NCBI GenBank assembly: GCA_018970145.1
Contig: JAGWWY010000001.1
Location: 186,001 to 250,000, forward strand
DNA from: Gammaproteobacteria bacterium
GTDB taxonomy: Bacteria > Pseudomonadota > Gammaproteobacteria > Steroidobacterales > Steroidobacteraceae
Length of the DNA stretch: 64,000 nucleotides
Reading direction: 5' to 3'
Part shown: one piece after another, positions 42,346 to 52,229 of the stretch
Position numbering within the stretch: the stretch's first letter is position 1
How the letters are laid out: the number at the start of each line of letters is the position of its first letter
Made by a program: the position numbers and the translations under genes
The notes under the pieces: generated by a model
Database searches by the model: none
The model's input: only the letters and a program-made list of their open reading frames with translations
What the model was told of the DNA's origin: nothing

Positions 42346-43637
42346 GCGAGACGACGAACCCTGCGACGTTGACGCCGGTTGCGCTTGCATCGTTGATGAA
42401 GCGTCTAGGTGAGGCCGCGCTGGCGGCTCAGCCTGTGCTCGCCGCGGCAACGCGCGAGCAGAAGGATACGGCGCTACTCGCCGCAGCGGCAGCGTTGCGC
42501 GGGCAGGTCGCGGTGATACTCGCGGCGAATGCCATCGACATGCAGGCTGCCGAGCAGAAGAATCTCAGCGCCGCGATGCTCGATCGACTACGGCTCGATA
42601 CTGCACGAGTCGAGGCGATGGCCCGAGGACTCGAAGATATCGCGCGGCTGCCAGACCCGGTTGGTCGAGTGTTGGCCGAGTGGGATCGGCCGAACGGTCT
42701 GCTCATCTCGCGTGTTGCCGTACCGCTCGGTGTGATCGGCATCATCTACGAGAGCAGACCCAACGTGACCGCCGATGCGGGAGCTTTGTGTTTGAAATCC
42801 GGCAACGCGGTGATCTTGCGAGGTGGCTCGGAGAGCACCCACTCGAGCGCCGCGATTCATGCAGCTTTGGTGGTCGGCTTGCAGGCAGCGCAGTTACCGG
42901 AGGCGGCGATTCAGCTCGTGCCGACTACAGATCGCGCAGCGGTGGGGTATCTGCTGTCCGAGATGACCGACTACATCGACGTCGTCGTGCCGCGCGGCGG
43001 TAAGAGTCTCGTTGCGCGAGTCCAGCAGGAGGCGCGAGTGCCCGTGATCGGCCATCTCGATGGCATCTGTCATGTCTATGTAGATCGGGATGCCGACCTG
43101 CCGATGGCTATCGCGATTACTTTGAACGCCAAACTGCGCCGTACCGGTGTTTGCGGTTCAGCCGAGACCTTGCTGGTCGATGCTGGCGCAGCCGAGTCTC
43201 ACCTTGCACCGCTCGTGACAGCGCTGCTCGACGCCGGCTGTGAGGTACGCGGTGACGAGCGGGTGCAGCGCGTCGATCCGCGTGTAACACCAGCTACGGA
43301 GCAGGATTGGTATACCGAATATCTCGATGCGATCATTGCAGTGCGGGTAGTCGACGGTGTCGATGCAGCAATGGCGCACATCGCGCGATACGGCTCTTCG
43401 CACACTGAGTCCATCATTACCGCGAACTCGAAAACGGCTGAACGATTTTTGTCGGGCGTCGATAGCGCGATCGTTTTGCACAACGCTTCGACACAGTTCG
43501 CCGATGGTGGCGAGTTTGGTATGGGCGCGGAGATCGGCATTTCCACCGATCGCTTCCATGCGCGAGGCCCGGTGGGGGTGGAGCAGTTGACCAGCTACAA
43601 ATACGTCTTGCGAGGCTCCGGTCAACTTCGGCCCTAG
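42342..43637 (+). CDS. proA: Gamma-glutamyl phosphate reductase
   Basis: 431 residues. [36 protein letters not shown], the active Cys in [12 protein letters not shown], and [21 protein letters not shown] are all in place. It reduces gamma-glutamyl phosphate to glutamate semialdehyde, completing the proBA unit. Its stop overlaps that of the convergent moaE-moeB gene by four bases. No proC is near. Confidence 0.97.
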   Translation: MSETTNPATLTPVALASLMKRLGEAALAAQPVLAAATREQKDTALLAAAAALRGQVAVILAANAIDMQAAEQKNLSAAMLDRLRLDTARVEAMARGLEDIARLPDPVGRVLAEWDRPNGLLISRVAVPLGVIGIIYESRPNVTADAGALCLKSGNAVILRGGSESTHSSAAIHAALVVGLQAAQLPEAAIQLVPTTDRAAVGYLLSEMTDYIDVVVPRGGKSLVARVQQEARVPVIGHLDGICHVYVDRDADLPMAIAITLNAKLRRTGVCGSAETLLVDAGAAESHLAPLVTALLDAGCEVRGDERVQRVDPRVTPATEQDWYTEYLDAIIAVRVVDGVDAAMAHIARYGSSHTESIITANSKTAERFLSGVDSAIVLHNASTQFADGGEFGMGAEIGISTDRFHARGPVGVEQLTSYKYVLRGSGQLRP

Positions 43638-45241
43638 GCGTCGGCGCGGCCCTGAACGTTCGCAAGCGCTTGAGCGCCGCCGCTGAGCGAGTACACATCA
43701 CGCACGCCGCGTTCGCGCAGTGTGAGACAAGTCGCCAGACTGCGTTTGCCGCGACTGCAGATCAACAGATAACGTCCGTCGTTCGGCAAATTACGGCCAT
43801 TCAAAATTTCTTGCATCGGAATCGCGAGCGACTTGGTCATCGACAGAGCAGCGATCGGTAACGGCTCACGTCGGATTTCGTCGGCATCACGGATATCGAT
43901 GATGACGAGTCGATCCGAAAGTGCCGATTGAAGGTCGGGATACTCAAGTGAGTCGGCCGATGCTGGTGATGGTTCCTGTGCCTGCGTCGGTAGACGCGCG
44001 CAAGCGGGCTGACACTCCGGTGTGCGCTTCGCTTTGATGCGGCGTACGGCGAGCGTCAGCAGATCGATCAAAATTACTTCATCGTGCAAACGACCGGGAA
44101 GTTCGAGCACATATTTGAGTGCCTCGAGAGCCTGCAAGCTACCGAGCACGCCCGGCACCGGCCCGAGCACGCCCGCTTCGGCGCAGTTGCCAACCAATCC
44201 ATCGCGCGTGGCCTCCGGCCACACGCAGCGCAGACAACTTGTTCCGTGTGCAGGGTCGATCAACTGCAACTGACCCTCGTACTGGTGCACGCTGGCGAGA
44301 ATCACCGGTTTGGCTAGGCGATGCGCAAGATCGCTCAGTAAAAACTTGCTGGCGAAGTTATCAGTGCAATCGAGGATCAAATCGCAGCGCTGAAGTATCG
44401 ACTCGGCTGACGCGGTGGTCAGGCGCTCGGCGTGGACGGTGGTCTTGACGGTGGGGTTCAAGGCTTGCACGCGACGCGCGGCGAGAGTGGCTTTCATCTG
44501 GCCGCAATCGGCCAGGGCGTACCAGGTTTGTCGATGCAGGTTTGAGGCTTCGAGGCGATCACCATCCACGATGATGAGCTCACCGATCCCGGCGCCGGCT
44601 AAATATTGTAGCACCGGCACGCCGAGGCCCCCGGCGCCGATCACCGCCACTTTGGCCAACTGCAGGCGCTGCTGTCCGTCGGCACCGACCTCGGGCAAAG
44701 CCATTTGGCGCGAGTAGTCAGGGTTCCAGGATGTGTCTGGTGGAGCGTGTTGCTGCGCGTGTTGATGGTGGTGCTCGTGGTGATGCTGTGGATGGCTCGT
44801 AGCAGTCGTTACGTCCGCTGCGCAGCGTTCGCAGTTCACCCAACCTGAATCGCCATCGACGTAATGTTCCTTCTTCCAGATGGGAACGCGGTGTTTCACT
44901 TCGTCGATGATGTACCGGCAGGCTCGAAAGGCTTCGTCACGATGTGGCGCACTGACCCCGACCCAAACGGCGATTTCACCGAGTGGCAGATCACCCACAC
45001 GATGAACGCAACGCGCATGAGTGACACCGAACTTGACGCGCGCTTCTTCGATGATGCGCTCGCCTTCGCGCACCGCCAACGATTCAAAGGCTTCGTATTC
45101 GAGACGTCGTACTTCACGCCCCTCGTTGAGATTACGCACCCAACCCTCGAAGGCGACATAGCCACCGCAGACGGGGTCCTCCAGTGATCGCCGCAAGACG
45201 AGGGCGTCGAGATTGCTGGAGCTAAACTTGAAGTTTGCCAT
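43634..45241 (-). CDS. Three-domain fusion: MoaE - MoeB/ThiF - rhodanese
   Basis: 535 residues from ATG 45241. Residues 1-140 are molybdopterin synthase large subunit MoaE, with the catalytic lysines K116 and K123 ([13 protein letters not shown]). Residues 148-166 are a His-rich linker with nine His. Residues about 180-400 are a MoeB/ThiF adenylyltransferase with GAGGLG (202-207), and CLRC plus CQPAC as Cys pairs for zinc. Residues about 430-535 are a rhodanese domain with active C495 in CSRGKRS. Together they would adenylate MoaD, load sulfur on it and use it to make molybdopterin. Confidence 0.9.
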   Translation of the reverse strand: MANFKFSSSNLDALVLRRSLEDPVCGGYVAFEGWVRNLNEGREVRRLEYEAFESLAVREGERIIEEARVKFGVTHARCVHRVGDLPLGEIAVWVGVSAPHRDEAFRACRYIIDEVKHRVPIWKKEHYVDGDSGWVNCERCAADVTTATSHPQHHHEHHHQHAQQHAPPDTSWNPDYSRQMALPEVGADGQQRLQLAKVAVIGAGGLGVPVLQYLAGAGIGELIIVDGDRLEASNLHRQTWYALADCGQMKATLAARRVQALNPTVKTTVHAERLTTASAESILQRCDLILDCTDNFASKFLLSDLAHRLAKPVILASVHQYEGQLQLIDPAHGTSCLRCVWPEATRDGLVGNCAEAGVLGPVPGVLGSLQALEALKYVLELPGRLHDEVILIDLLTLAVRRIKAKRTPECQPACARLPTQAQEPSPASADSLEYPDLQSALSDRLVIIDIRDADEIRREPLPIAALSMTKSLAIPMQEILNGRNLPNDGRYLLICSRGKRSLATCLTLRERGVRDVYSLSGGAQALANVQGRADA

Positions 45242-45248
45242 CGGCTCA

Positions 45249-46094
45249 TCAGCCTCCGGCAACCGGCGGGATGAACACCACCGAGTCACCGGCGAGCAGT
45301 GGCTGCTCCCACGAGCCGAATTCGTCATTGACGGCGACCCGCAGCGAGGCGCGATCGAGTGTGAAACCGTGGCGGATGCGTAGCTCATCATAGAGCGCCG
45401 CCGGAGTCCGTGCGCTCGTGTGGAGTTGCTCTTCGCGCAGACCCGACTGTTCGCGCAGGATGGCGAAGTATTGAACACGCACGTCGCGCCGTTGCTGAGC
45501 GTTTTCGGGGGCGAGTTGATCCATGGTTTGCCAGTATTCCGCGCCGGAGTTGACGTTGTCGAGAGCGTTGCGGTGGGCGAGATCAAACAGAGCCACGTCA
45601 TTCTTCAACAAGAACTTCCGCGGGCAGCGACCTCCGCTAGCGGCATAGTTGGCGAGGACGGGTGCGGAGGCGGGCTCGTAGAGAGCGCAGAGCGGCTCGG
45701 GCAACCCGTCGCGGCTGGATCGGAATGCCGTCGCGAGCCGGCGAGTGTCGCGCTGTGTGACGAGCTGACTCAAGGTGACCACGTCCAATCGCGGTAAATC
45801 ACAAGCGACGACGAGCCACGCGGCCGTCGGTACCTCGGCTTGCGCGGCCAAGATGCCTGCGAGGGGACCAAGACCCGGGTCGCGATCGGTGATCTGCGCG
45901 TAGCGCGCGCGCAGCGGATCGGTGGTTTGATCAGGCCGCACCGACACGAAACGCTTGCTGCAAAACGGCTCGAGCAGATCCATGGTCCGATCGAGTTGAT
46001 TGCGTCCCTCGTAGGCGAGAGTGGCCTTGTCGCGGTTCATTCGCGAACTGCGCCCGCCGGTCAGCACGAGACCCAAAATGGGCGGAGAACTCAT
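45249..46094 (-). CDS. MobA - MoaD fusion
   Basis: 281 residues. The first about 195 are the molybdenum cofactor guanylyltransferase MobA, with [16 protein letters not shown] and [12 protein letters not shown]. The last about 85 are the small sulfur carrier MoaD, starting [15 protein letters not shown] and ending with VAGG, the C-terminal Gly-Gly needed for thiocarboxylation. The fusion links sulfur carrier and guanylylating enzyme. It begins inside the last codons of moaC (4-nt overlap) and stops seven bases before the moaE fusion. Confidence 0.88.
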   Translation of the reverse strand: MSSPPILGLVLTGGRSSRMNRDKATLAYEGRNQLDRTMDLLEPFCSKRFVSVRPDQTTDPLRARYAQITDRDPGLGPLAGILAAQAEVPTAAWLVVACDLPRLDVVTLSQLVTQRDTRRLATAFRSSRDGLPEPLCALYEPASAPVLANYAASGGRCPRKFLLKNDVALFDLAHRNALDNVNSGAEYWQTMDQLAPENAQQRRDVRVQYFAILREQSGLREEQLHTSARTPAALYDELRIRHGFTLDRASLRVAVNDEFGSWEQPLLAGDSVVFIPPVAGG

Positions 46095-46606
46095 CGGCGG
46101 CGAAAGTCGCGTTTACCGCCGCGCTTGTTGAGCAGTCGGATGGGTCCGATACGAATATCGTGCGAGAGTGCTTTGCACATGTCGTATACGGTGAGTGCGG
46201 CGACCGTGGCACCGGTCAAGGCCTCCATCTCGACCCCGGTCCGGTGCAGCGTGCGTACCGTGCAGCGAATTCGAACGAGGCCCGTCTTGGCGGAGTCGAT
46301 ATCCACGTCGCAGTGATCGATGGGTAGCGGGTGACAGAACGGGATGAGCTCGTGGGTGCGTTTCACGGCTTGGACGGCCGCGATAATGGCGGTATCGAAA
46401 ACGGGGCCCTTGTGCGTTCGGTGGCCGCTCGCCGCGAGCGCGTTCGCCACGGCCCCGGGCAGCGTCACGACGGCTTCGGCGGTGGCCTCTCGCGTGGCAG
46501 TGTCTTTGTCACTGATATCGACCATGCGCGGTCGCTCATCGGTATCGAGATGCGTGAGACCGCTGCGAGAGCTTTTTTTCTTGGTATGTCGAATAGCCAT
46601 GTTCAT
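46091..46606 (-). CDS. moaC: Cyclic pyranopterin monophosphate synthase accessory protein MoaC
   Basis: 171 residues. [17 protein letters not shown] opens the family core; [28 protein letters not shown] is the active segment and [24 protein letters not shown] the second. It converts the MoaA product into cPMP. The start region is duplicated (46601-46628), giving a five-codon upstream frame that ends on the moaC ATG. Confidence 0.96.
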   Translation of the reverse strand: MNMAIRHTKKKSSRSGLTHLDTDERPRMVDISDKDTATREATAEAVVTLPGAVANALAASGHRTHKGPVFDTAIIAAVQAVKRTHELIPFCHPLPIDHCDVDIDSAKTGLVRIRCTVRTLHRTGVEMEALTGATVAALTVYDMCKALSHDIRIGPIRLLNKRGGKRDFRRR

Positions 46607-46628
46607 CTCACCGTGTTCATCTCACCGT
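46601..46628 (-). repeat. 14-bp tandem duplication of the moaC start region
   Basis: On the minus strand ACGGTGAGATGAAC occurs twice in a row, so both the GGTGAG ribosome site and the ATGAAC start are doubled. The upstream ATG (46620) opens M-N-T-V-R then TGA, and that TGA overlaps the moaC ATG at 46606. The arrangement gives a mini reading frame coupled to moaC. Confidence 0.8.
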
Positions 46629-46630
46629 AT

Positions 46631-47662
46631 TCAGCCGCCTACGTGGAACATCTCTACCTTGTGCTCGGGTCGAGACCGCAATTCGGCTCGCTGCTCACTG
46701 TACCGATCCCGACGATGCTCCCAAATCCCGCGTAACCGTGCCGCGATCTCATCGTCGCTCGCTCCTTGGCGTAGAGGAGTTCTCAGATCGGCGCCGACGC
46801 TCGCGAACAAGCAGGTATACAACTTGCCGTCCGATGCGAGGCGCGCACGCGAGCAGGACCCACAAAAGGGTTGCGAGACCGAAGAAATAAAACCGATCTC
46901 ACCAGCACCATCGGCAAAAGCACGACGCTCGGCCACTTCGCCCGAATAGTTGGCCGGCAGCGGTGTGAGCGGCCAGCGCGCATGGATGCGGGCGGCAAGC
47001 TCAGCCGATGGAACGACCAGCGATGCATCCCATTGATTGCGATTTCCGACATCCATAAACTCGATCAGACGAACGATGACGTCTGTGCCTCGAAATCGCT
47101 CGATCAGATCGAGCACAGAATGGTCGTTGACGCCACGCTGCACCACCGTGTTGATTTTGATCGGGGTGAGCCCGACTGCACGCGCGGCGTCTATTCCCTC
47201 CAATACTTGCGCTACACCGCCAAAGCCGCCACTCATCGCGGCAAAGATATCGGGATCGAGACTGTCGAGACTCACCGTGATACGGGAGAGACCCGAAGCT
47301 TTCAGTTCGGTGGCGTACTTGGCGAGCAGGATGCCGTTGGTGGTTAGGGCGATATCGTCGATACCCTCGATCGCGCCGAGATCGCCGATCAAATCGGCGA
47401 GGTTGGGTCGGAGCAGTGGCTCGCCGCCCGTGATACGAATCTTGCGCAACCCCAGACCCGCCGCAATTCGAGTGATGCGTAGGATCTCATCGAAAGAGAG
47501 GCGCTCTTTCGAGCCGAGAAAGCGATACCCATCGTGAAAGACACTTTGCGGCATGCAATAAGGACAACGGAAATTGCACCGATCCATCACGGAGATACGC
47601 AGATCCCGTAGCGGCCTTCGCAATTGATCACGTGGTTCGGTGTTGTTCATCAGTGTCATCAT
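46631..47662 (-). CDS. moaA: GTP 3',8-cyclase MoaA (radical SAM)
   Basis: 343 residues. Radical SAM motif CNFRCPYC in the N-terminus, C-terminal cluster motif CGSCSRARLASDGKLYTC, and the terminal Gly-Gly (HVGG) are all present. It turns GTP into the cyclic intermediate of cofactor synthesis. Lies six bases after moeA. Confidence 0.96.
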   Translation of the reverse strand: MMTLMNNTEPRDQLRRPLRDLRISVMDRCNFRCPYCMPQSVFHDGYRFLGSKERLSFDEILRITRIAAGLGLRKIRITGGEPLLRPNLADLIGDLGAIEGIDDIALTTNGILLAKYATELKASGLSRITVSLDSLDPDIFAAMSGGFGGVAQVLEGIDAARAVGLTPIKINTVVQRGVNDHSVLDLIERFRGTDVIVRLIEFMDVGNRNQWDASLVVPSAELAARIHARWPLTPLPANYSGEVAERRAFADGAGEIGFISSVSQPFCGSCSRARLASDGKLYTCLFASVGADLRTPLRQGASDDEIAARLRGIWEHRRDRYSEQRAELRSRPEHKVEMFHVGG

Positions 47663-47668
47663 CGGCCG

Positions 47669-48868
47669 TCACCAACGATAAACCCGAGTGACGAAACCTT
47701 TTGGATACTCATTCGGTCCCGGCGGTAACTCGACGAACCCGTCGGTGCCGCTGAGTGCGGCGTAGTCACCCGAGCCGTTGGTCGGGTGGGGCGCGGCCCA
47801 AGGGCGACCCCACTCGTCGATGCGGATCGAGACAGGCATGAAGTAGGTCAGTGCCGGTGTGACTTTGACGCTCTCGGCGAGCGCAATTTTTTCGACGGTT
47901 CGGGACGTCTCGCCCATGGCGGTGTAAAGACCTGGTATGACGTAGCGCGCAAGACAGACCAGCGTCGAGACTGGATTGCCGGGTAACGCAAAGACGGCAG
48001 TGCCCGAGGGCGCGATCCCGAACCACATCGGCTTGCCTGGACGTTGCGAAATTTTGTGGAAGACTTCGCGTACACCAAGTTCGGCGAGAGCTTGCGGTAC
48101 GAGATCGAACTTGCCCATCGACACGCCGCCCGAGAGAATCACGAGGTCATGCGTGTCGAGATGCACGCGCAGCCGTCGTCGTAGCGCATCGAGCGCGTCG
48201 GGCAAATGGTCATCTGCGATTCGCTGGAAGCCGCGGCGTCGCAATGCGGCGACGATACCGTAGACGTTCGATCGTCTTATCTGGTGTGGTTCGATGGGAT
48301 CGCCGGGCTCGATCAGCTCGTTGCCGGTCGAAATCACGCTGATGGTGGGCTCGGCGCTGACGCGGATACGCGCCATGCCCGCCCCGGCGGCGATCGCGAT
48401 CTCGGGTGCGCCGAGTCGGATGCCCGCCTGCAACAATGCGCTACCTTGCAAACAGTCCGAACCTCGAGCGTGCACATTGGCACGCGGCAAGACTTTGAAC
48501 TCTTCGAGTAGCGTGGCCCGCCCGTCACGCAGACTCAGGTGTTCCACCGGGACAACCGCATCGCAATGGTGCGGCAACACGGCGCCCGTCATGATTTCGA
48601 TCGCGTGCTGTGCGCTTTGGAGTGTGAGCGGCGGATCGCCGGCCGCTTGCACGCCTTGAATGACGAACTCGCGCTGGCCCGTTGCCACCGAGCGACTGTC
48701 GATTGCGATCCCGTCCATGGAGACACGATCGAAAGGCGGGTGATCGCGCTCGGCATAAATGTTTTCGCGCAGCACGGCTCCCACGCATTGCACGAGCGGC
48801 AACGATTCGATCGGCAGACAGGTCAACTGCTGCTCGATTGAACGCTCGGCTTGGGAAGGAGAGATCAT
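47669..48868 (-). CDS. moeA: Molybdopterin molybdenumtransferase
   Basis: 399 residues from ATG 48868. VSMDGIAIDSRS, HGSDCLQG-type loop RGSDCLQGSALLQAG, ISTGNELIEPGDPI and SGGVSMGKFDLV (the MPT/molybdate site) and PGKPMWFG follow the family. It inserts molybdate into adenylylated molybdopterin. A hairpin occupies the place of the ribosome site (48869-48887); GTG 48907 is an alternative start 13 codons upstream. First gene of the cofactor operon; MogA/MoaB is not in the window. Confidence 0.95.
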   Translation of the reverse strand: MISPSQAERSIEQQLTCLPIESLPLVQCVGAVLRENIYAERDHPPFDRVSMDGIAIDSRSVATGQREFVIQGVQAAGDPPLTLQSAQHAIEIMTGAVLPHHCDAVVPVEHLSLRDGRATLLEEFKVLPRANVHARGSDCLQGSALLQAGIRLGAPEIAIAAGAGMARIRVSAEPTISVISTGNELIEPGDPIEPHQIRRSNVYGIVAALRRRGFQRIADDHLPDALDALRRRLRVHLDTHDLVILSGGVSMGKFDLVPQALAELGVREVFHKISQRPGKPMWFGIAPSGTAVFALPGNPVSTLVCLARYVIPGLYTAMGETSRTVEKIALAESVKVTPALTYFMPVSIRIDEWGRPWAAPHPTNGSGDYAALSGTDGFVELPPGPNEYPKGFVTRVYRW

Positions 48869-48887
48869 GCCGGGAGTGTATCCCGGC
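48869..48887 (-). promoter_or_regulatory. Hairpin directly before the moeA start
   Basis: GCCGGGA (48887-48881 on the minus strand) pairs with TCCCGGC (48875-48869) around five bases. The stem ends at the base before ATG 48868, so it covers the ribosome-binding zone. It could damp translation of the first gene in the operon. It is far smaller than the known Moco riboswitch. Confidence 0.4.
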
Positions 48888-48923
48888 ACGTATCCACGGC
48901 AATCCACCCTGTGGCGGAGGCCG

Positions 48924-49289
48924 TTACTTCTTGGCGTTCTTTTCCTTGTAAACGCGGATCTGCGCGTTCAGACGATCAGCCCAAGACTGAGCATCATCGA
49001 CCGCCGCGTTCTGCTTTTGCGCCAAAATTTTCAGACGCTCGTTCTTCTGCTCATCGGTCAACTCCGGGTTCGCAGCGACGGCGGCGTTGTGCTCCGTCTC
49101 GAGGCAGCTCTGGTAAGCCGTGATTTCGGCGTCGAACGCTTTGACGCCCTTTTGGGCGGCGAGCATCTCTTCCAGCTTGGCAGCGCCACCATCGGGAATG
49201 GCAGCGGGTGCTTTCGGATAGGTGCAAGCAGCATAGGCGGGAGCCACCGACAAAGCGGCAGCGATAGCGAGCGAAACGATACTCTTCAT
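48924..49289 (-). CDS. Small exported helical protein, unknown function
   Basis: 121 residues. Signal peptide KSIVSLAIAAALSVAPAYA with a cut before ACTYPKAP. The mature part is highly charged and helical (AKLEEMLAAQKGVKAFDAEITAYQSCLETEHN), with two Cys that may form a disulfide. GAGG precedes the ATG by eleven bases. Short periplasmic proteins of this kind are common in gammaproteobacteria; I cannot assign a function. Confidence 0.8.
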   Translation of the reverse strand: MKSIVSLAIAAALSVAPAYAACTYPKAPAAIPDGGAAKLEEMLAAQKGVKAFDAEITAYQSCLETEHNAAVAANPELTDEQKNERLKILAQKQNAAVDDAQSWADRLNAQIRVYKEKNAKK

Positions 49290-49369
49290 ATGTAAGACCC
49301 CTCGGCGACCGCGCGCCGGACCCGATCGATTTTAAGGACTCGGCGCTACAGGTGCTAGACTTCACGCAC

Positions 49370-49446
49370 GCGCCCGTAGCTCAGCTGGATAGAGCATCAG
49401 GCTTCGAACCTGAGGGTCGGGAGTTCGAATCTCTCCGGGCGCGCCA
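49370..49446 (+). tRNA. tRNA-Arg, anticodon TCG
   Basis: 77 nt: acceptor GCGCCCG/CGGGCGC, D-arm GCTC/GAGC, anticodon stem TCAGG/CCTGA with loop CTTCGAA (anticodon TCG), T-arm with TTCGAAT, discriminator G, CCA encoded. Reads CGA and CGG codons. TAGACT at 49356-49361 may be the -10 box. Nearly identical acceptor and D-arm to tRNA-Arg(ACG) at 1111, but no integration scar follows. Confidence 0.96.
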
Positions 49447-49479
49447 TTTTCCTGCCAGGGTGCATGCTCCGGGAGACGC

Positions 49480-51090
49480 ATGGGACGGTTCATCCGTCAT
49501 CAATTGGTCTTTTTCTGGTTGGGTCTAGCCTTGCTGGCTGGCGCGTCGTTCCCCGTTGTCGTGGCGGCCGCCGAGCGTACCCTGCACCGTGTCGGCACCG
49601 ACGATCCGGCCACGGTCGACCCCCACAAAGTCTCGCTGCCGGGCGAGCAGTTAATCGTGCTCGACCTTTTTATGGGATTGACGACCCCGGGCATGAATGG
49701 TCGACCGATGCCGGGTAGCGCCGAGTCTTGGACTGTGAGCGCCGACGGCAAAACCTACACTTTCAAACTCCGCCCGAACTCGCGTTGGTCTGATGGTCGA
49801 CCGTTGACCGCGACGGACTGGGTGTGGTCCTTCCAGCGTATGCTCGATCCGAAGACCGCCTTTCCGTTGGCGTCTCGTCTGTTTCCGATCAAGCATGCGC
49901 GCGCCATCGCCACGGGGGCCATGCCGATCGAACGCTTGGCTGTTCGTGCGATCGGCACCGATACGCTGGTGGTCGAGCTCGAGAACCCGACGCCGTATTT
50001 CACCGATGTGATCATGTCCTCGGCCATGCCAGCGCCGCGACATGCGATCGAAAAACACGGCACAGCTTGGTTGCGTCCCGCCAATTTCGTCGGCAATGGT
50101 GCATTCGTGCTCAAAGACTGGCGACCGAATGCGCATGTCGAGCTGGTGCGCAACCCAAATTTCTGGAGTGCCTCGAAGGTGCGTTTGGATGGTGTGTTTC
50201 ACTATCCGCTCGGTAACCCCGCCACCTTGGTGCGACGGTTCGACGCAGGCGAGCTCGATCTCATTCTCGTCGTTCCGCCCGAGCGTACTGCGGAGCTGCG
50301 AGAGCGGCACGGAGAGTCCCTGCGTCTCGGTCGCGGTATCGCCAACGAGGTCGTCGTGTTCAATGTGAAGCGAGGTCCTACCGCGGATGTGCGTGTACGG
50401 CGCGCACTGGCCATGCTGATCGAACGCGAGGTCATCGCCCGCAATGTCATCGGCTTCCCGGGTGTGGAGGCCTACTCGTTCGTGCCGCCGGGCGTACTCA
50501 ACTATAGCGCTGCCGCAGTACCGGACTTTGCTAAGTGGCCGGCAACGCGTCGAGTTGCCGAAGCGCGCAAGCTCTTGACAGCGGCGGGCTATGGCGCAGA
50601 CAACCCGTTGAGTTTGCGGCTCGCCTTTCCGAGCACGGACCTGAACCGCAAAGTGGCGGTCGCTATCGGCGCGATGTGGTCGCGTGCCGGTGTGAGAGTC
50701 GACTTGCAGTCCAAAGAAACCAAAGCGTTGTTCGCGGATGTCGGTGTCGGTGATTTCGACAGTACTCGTTCGGTTTGGTTGGCAGCTGCCAGTGACCCTT
50801 ACGCCTATTTGGAGCGGCTGTTGTCGGCAGGGTCGGCGGTCGGCGTAAATACCTCAGGTTATGGCAATCCCGCCTTCGATGGGTTGTTGGCTGCGGCTGC
50901 GGCTGAGGTGGATGTCGCGCGACGCGCGGCGAAGCTGCGCGAGGCGGAGGCGTTGGCGCTCGCCGATATGCCCGTCGCGCCCGTGTACTATCTCGTGGGA
51001 CGTCGTCTCGTCGCCAAGCGCGTGCAGGGCTTCGGTGACAACCCGCGCGGTCTGTATCCGAGCTGGTTGATGACGGTCACACCCCGCTGA
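49480..51090 (+). CDS. OppA-like ABC substrate-binding protein
   Basis: 536 residues. A signal peptide (FFWLGLALLAGASFPVVVAAA) precedes a class C (SBP_bac_5) fold: RVGTDDPATVDPHKVSLPGEQ, LRPNSRWSDGRPLTATDWVWSFQRML and VGNGAFVLKDWRPN. Such proteins bind oligopeptides or similar ligands in the periplasm. No permease or ATPase genes are nearby; a second binding protein is at 58270. The gene starts 34 bases after the tRNA. Confidence 0.9.
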   Translation: MGRFIRHQLVFFWLGLALLAGASFPVVVAAAERTLHRVGTDDPATVDPHKVSLPGEQLIVLDLFMGLTTPGMNGRPMPGSAESWTVSADGKTYTFKLRPNSRWSDGRPLTATDWVWSFQRMLDPKTAFPLASRLFPIKHARAIATGAMPIERLAVRAIGTDTLVVELENPTPYFTDVIMSSAMPAPRHAIEKHGTAWLRPANFVGNGAFVLKDWRPNAHVELVRNPNFWSASKVRLDGVFHYPLGNPATLVRRFDAGELDLILVVPPERTAELRERHGESLRLGRGIANEVVVFNVKRGPTADVRVRRALAMLIEREVIARNVIGFPGVEAYSFVPPGVLNYSAAAVPDFAKWPATRRVAEARKLLTAAGYGADNPLSLRLAFPSTDLNRKVAVAIGAMWSRAGVRVDLQSKETKALFADVGVGDFDSTRSVWLAAASDPYAYLERLLSAGSAVGVNTSGYGNPAFDGLLAAAAAEVDVARRAAKLREAEALALADMPVAPVYYLVGRRLVAKRVQGFGDNPRGLYPSWLMTVTPR

Positions 51091-51105
51091 CGGAGTAAGC
51101 CTGAC

Positions 51106-52212
51106 GTGACTACGCAAACTTTGTATACCCCGAATCGTGATGAGCTGGCGCGGCAGCAGTTCGTGCTCAGTCTCAAGTTGCTTGCCAACGGTCGGGCGCA
51201 GCAACGAGTGCGCGACTCATACCGAGCCGAGGTGCTGCCGGCGATTCTCTCGAGTCAGGGCGCAGCGCCGACGCATCGGCGTGAAGTCGCGACGGCCCTT
51301 TCACAGCGCAATGAATTCAAGCTGTGGGCGGTCTTGACCCATCATTCGCAGACGATGATGTGGGACTCGATCGAGCGCACGGTGGCGCGGGTGTTACCCG
51401 ACGTCGAGCATCGTTACGCTGTACTTCAGTCGGCGGAGAAGCGAGTCGGTTCGCTGACGCTCAATCCCGAGTTGGCCGTGCCGCCGCCGATCGGTAACAC
51501 CGAGATCCATCGTCAGCCGGGCGGTTTCGTGGGTCGCCGCGATGTCGAGGACGTCGCACCGGGTCTACGCTACTTCGGTGCCTCCGCGATCTATGCTGTC
51601 GGCAAGGGTCAAAAAAATGCGACCGGGGATGGACGGGCAGCGCCCTTGCTCAATCAATTATCGGCGCGGTTCGGTGCTTTGGCGCCGCGCCGAATTCTCG
51701 ATCTCGGGTGTGGGATCGGTGTGCATGCGCAGGCGATCGCCCGCGCTTTTCCGCAAGCTGAGTATCACGCGATCGATGTCGCCGCGGGTTTGCTGCGCGT
51801 TGGACATCTCATGGCTGAGGATCGGGGTGTGCCGATCCATTTCCATCAGCAGGATGCGGCCAAGACGTCTTTCGAGTCGGGCAGTTTCGATCTTGTATTA
51901 TCGAACATTCTGTTCCACGAGACCAATTCGGCGCGACTGCCGCAAATTCTGCGCGAGTGCCGGCGCCTACTGCGACCGGGCGGTGTGATGCTGCACCTCG
52001 ATGTGCCGACGCAGGTCACTCGCGTCGGCTTGGATGATCAAGTGATGAACGACTGGCAGGTCCGTTGGAATGGCGAGCCGTTCTGGAGCGGTTTCGCCGA
52101 GCGGGACATGCTCGAAGAAATCATCGCCGCGGGTTTCGAGCGCGAGCGCAGTTTCGCGACGCACGTGAGCGCCAACGGCAGCACCGTCTACGTGTTTGGC
52201 TCGAGCGTCTGA
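51106..52212 (+). CDS. SAM-dependent methyltransferase, paralogue of 5736-6860
   Basis: 368 residues from GTG 51106. It has the same layout as the earlier gene: helical N-terminus, EIHRQPGGF, RYFGASAIYAVGKG, SAM motif RRILDLGCGIGVHAQA, SNILFHET, and the tail VMNDWQVRWNGEPFWSGFAERD. Substrate unknown. It begins 15 bases after the oligopeptide-binding protein and is probably cotranscribed with it. Confidence 0.85.
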   Translation: MTTQTLYTPNRDELARQQFVLSLKLLANGRAQQRVRDSYRAEVLPAILSSQGAAPTHRREVATALSQRNEFKLWAVLTHHSQTMMWDSIERTVARVLPDVEHRYAVLQSAEKRVGSLTLNPELAVPPPIGNTEIHRQPGGFVGRRDVEDVAPGLRYFGASAIYAVGKGQKNATGDGRAAPLLNQLSARFGALAPRRILDLGCGIGVHAQAIARAFPQAEYHAIDVAAGLLRVGHLMAEDRGVPIHFHQQDAAKTSFESGSFDLVLSNILFHETNSARLPQILRECRRLLRPGGVMLHLDVPTQVTRVGLDDQVMNDWQVRWNGEPFWSGFAERDMLEEIIAAGFERERSFATHVSANGSTVYVFGSSV

Positions 52213-52229
52213 GTCGTCATTACGCGTCG

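Noticed and set aside
41170-42450. 426-codon minus-strand frame
   Set aside because: Antisense to proB and the start of proA; no conserved motif.
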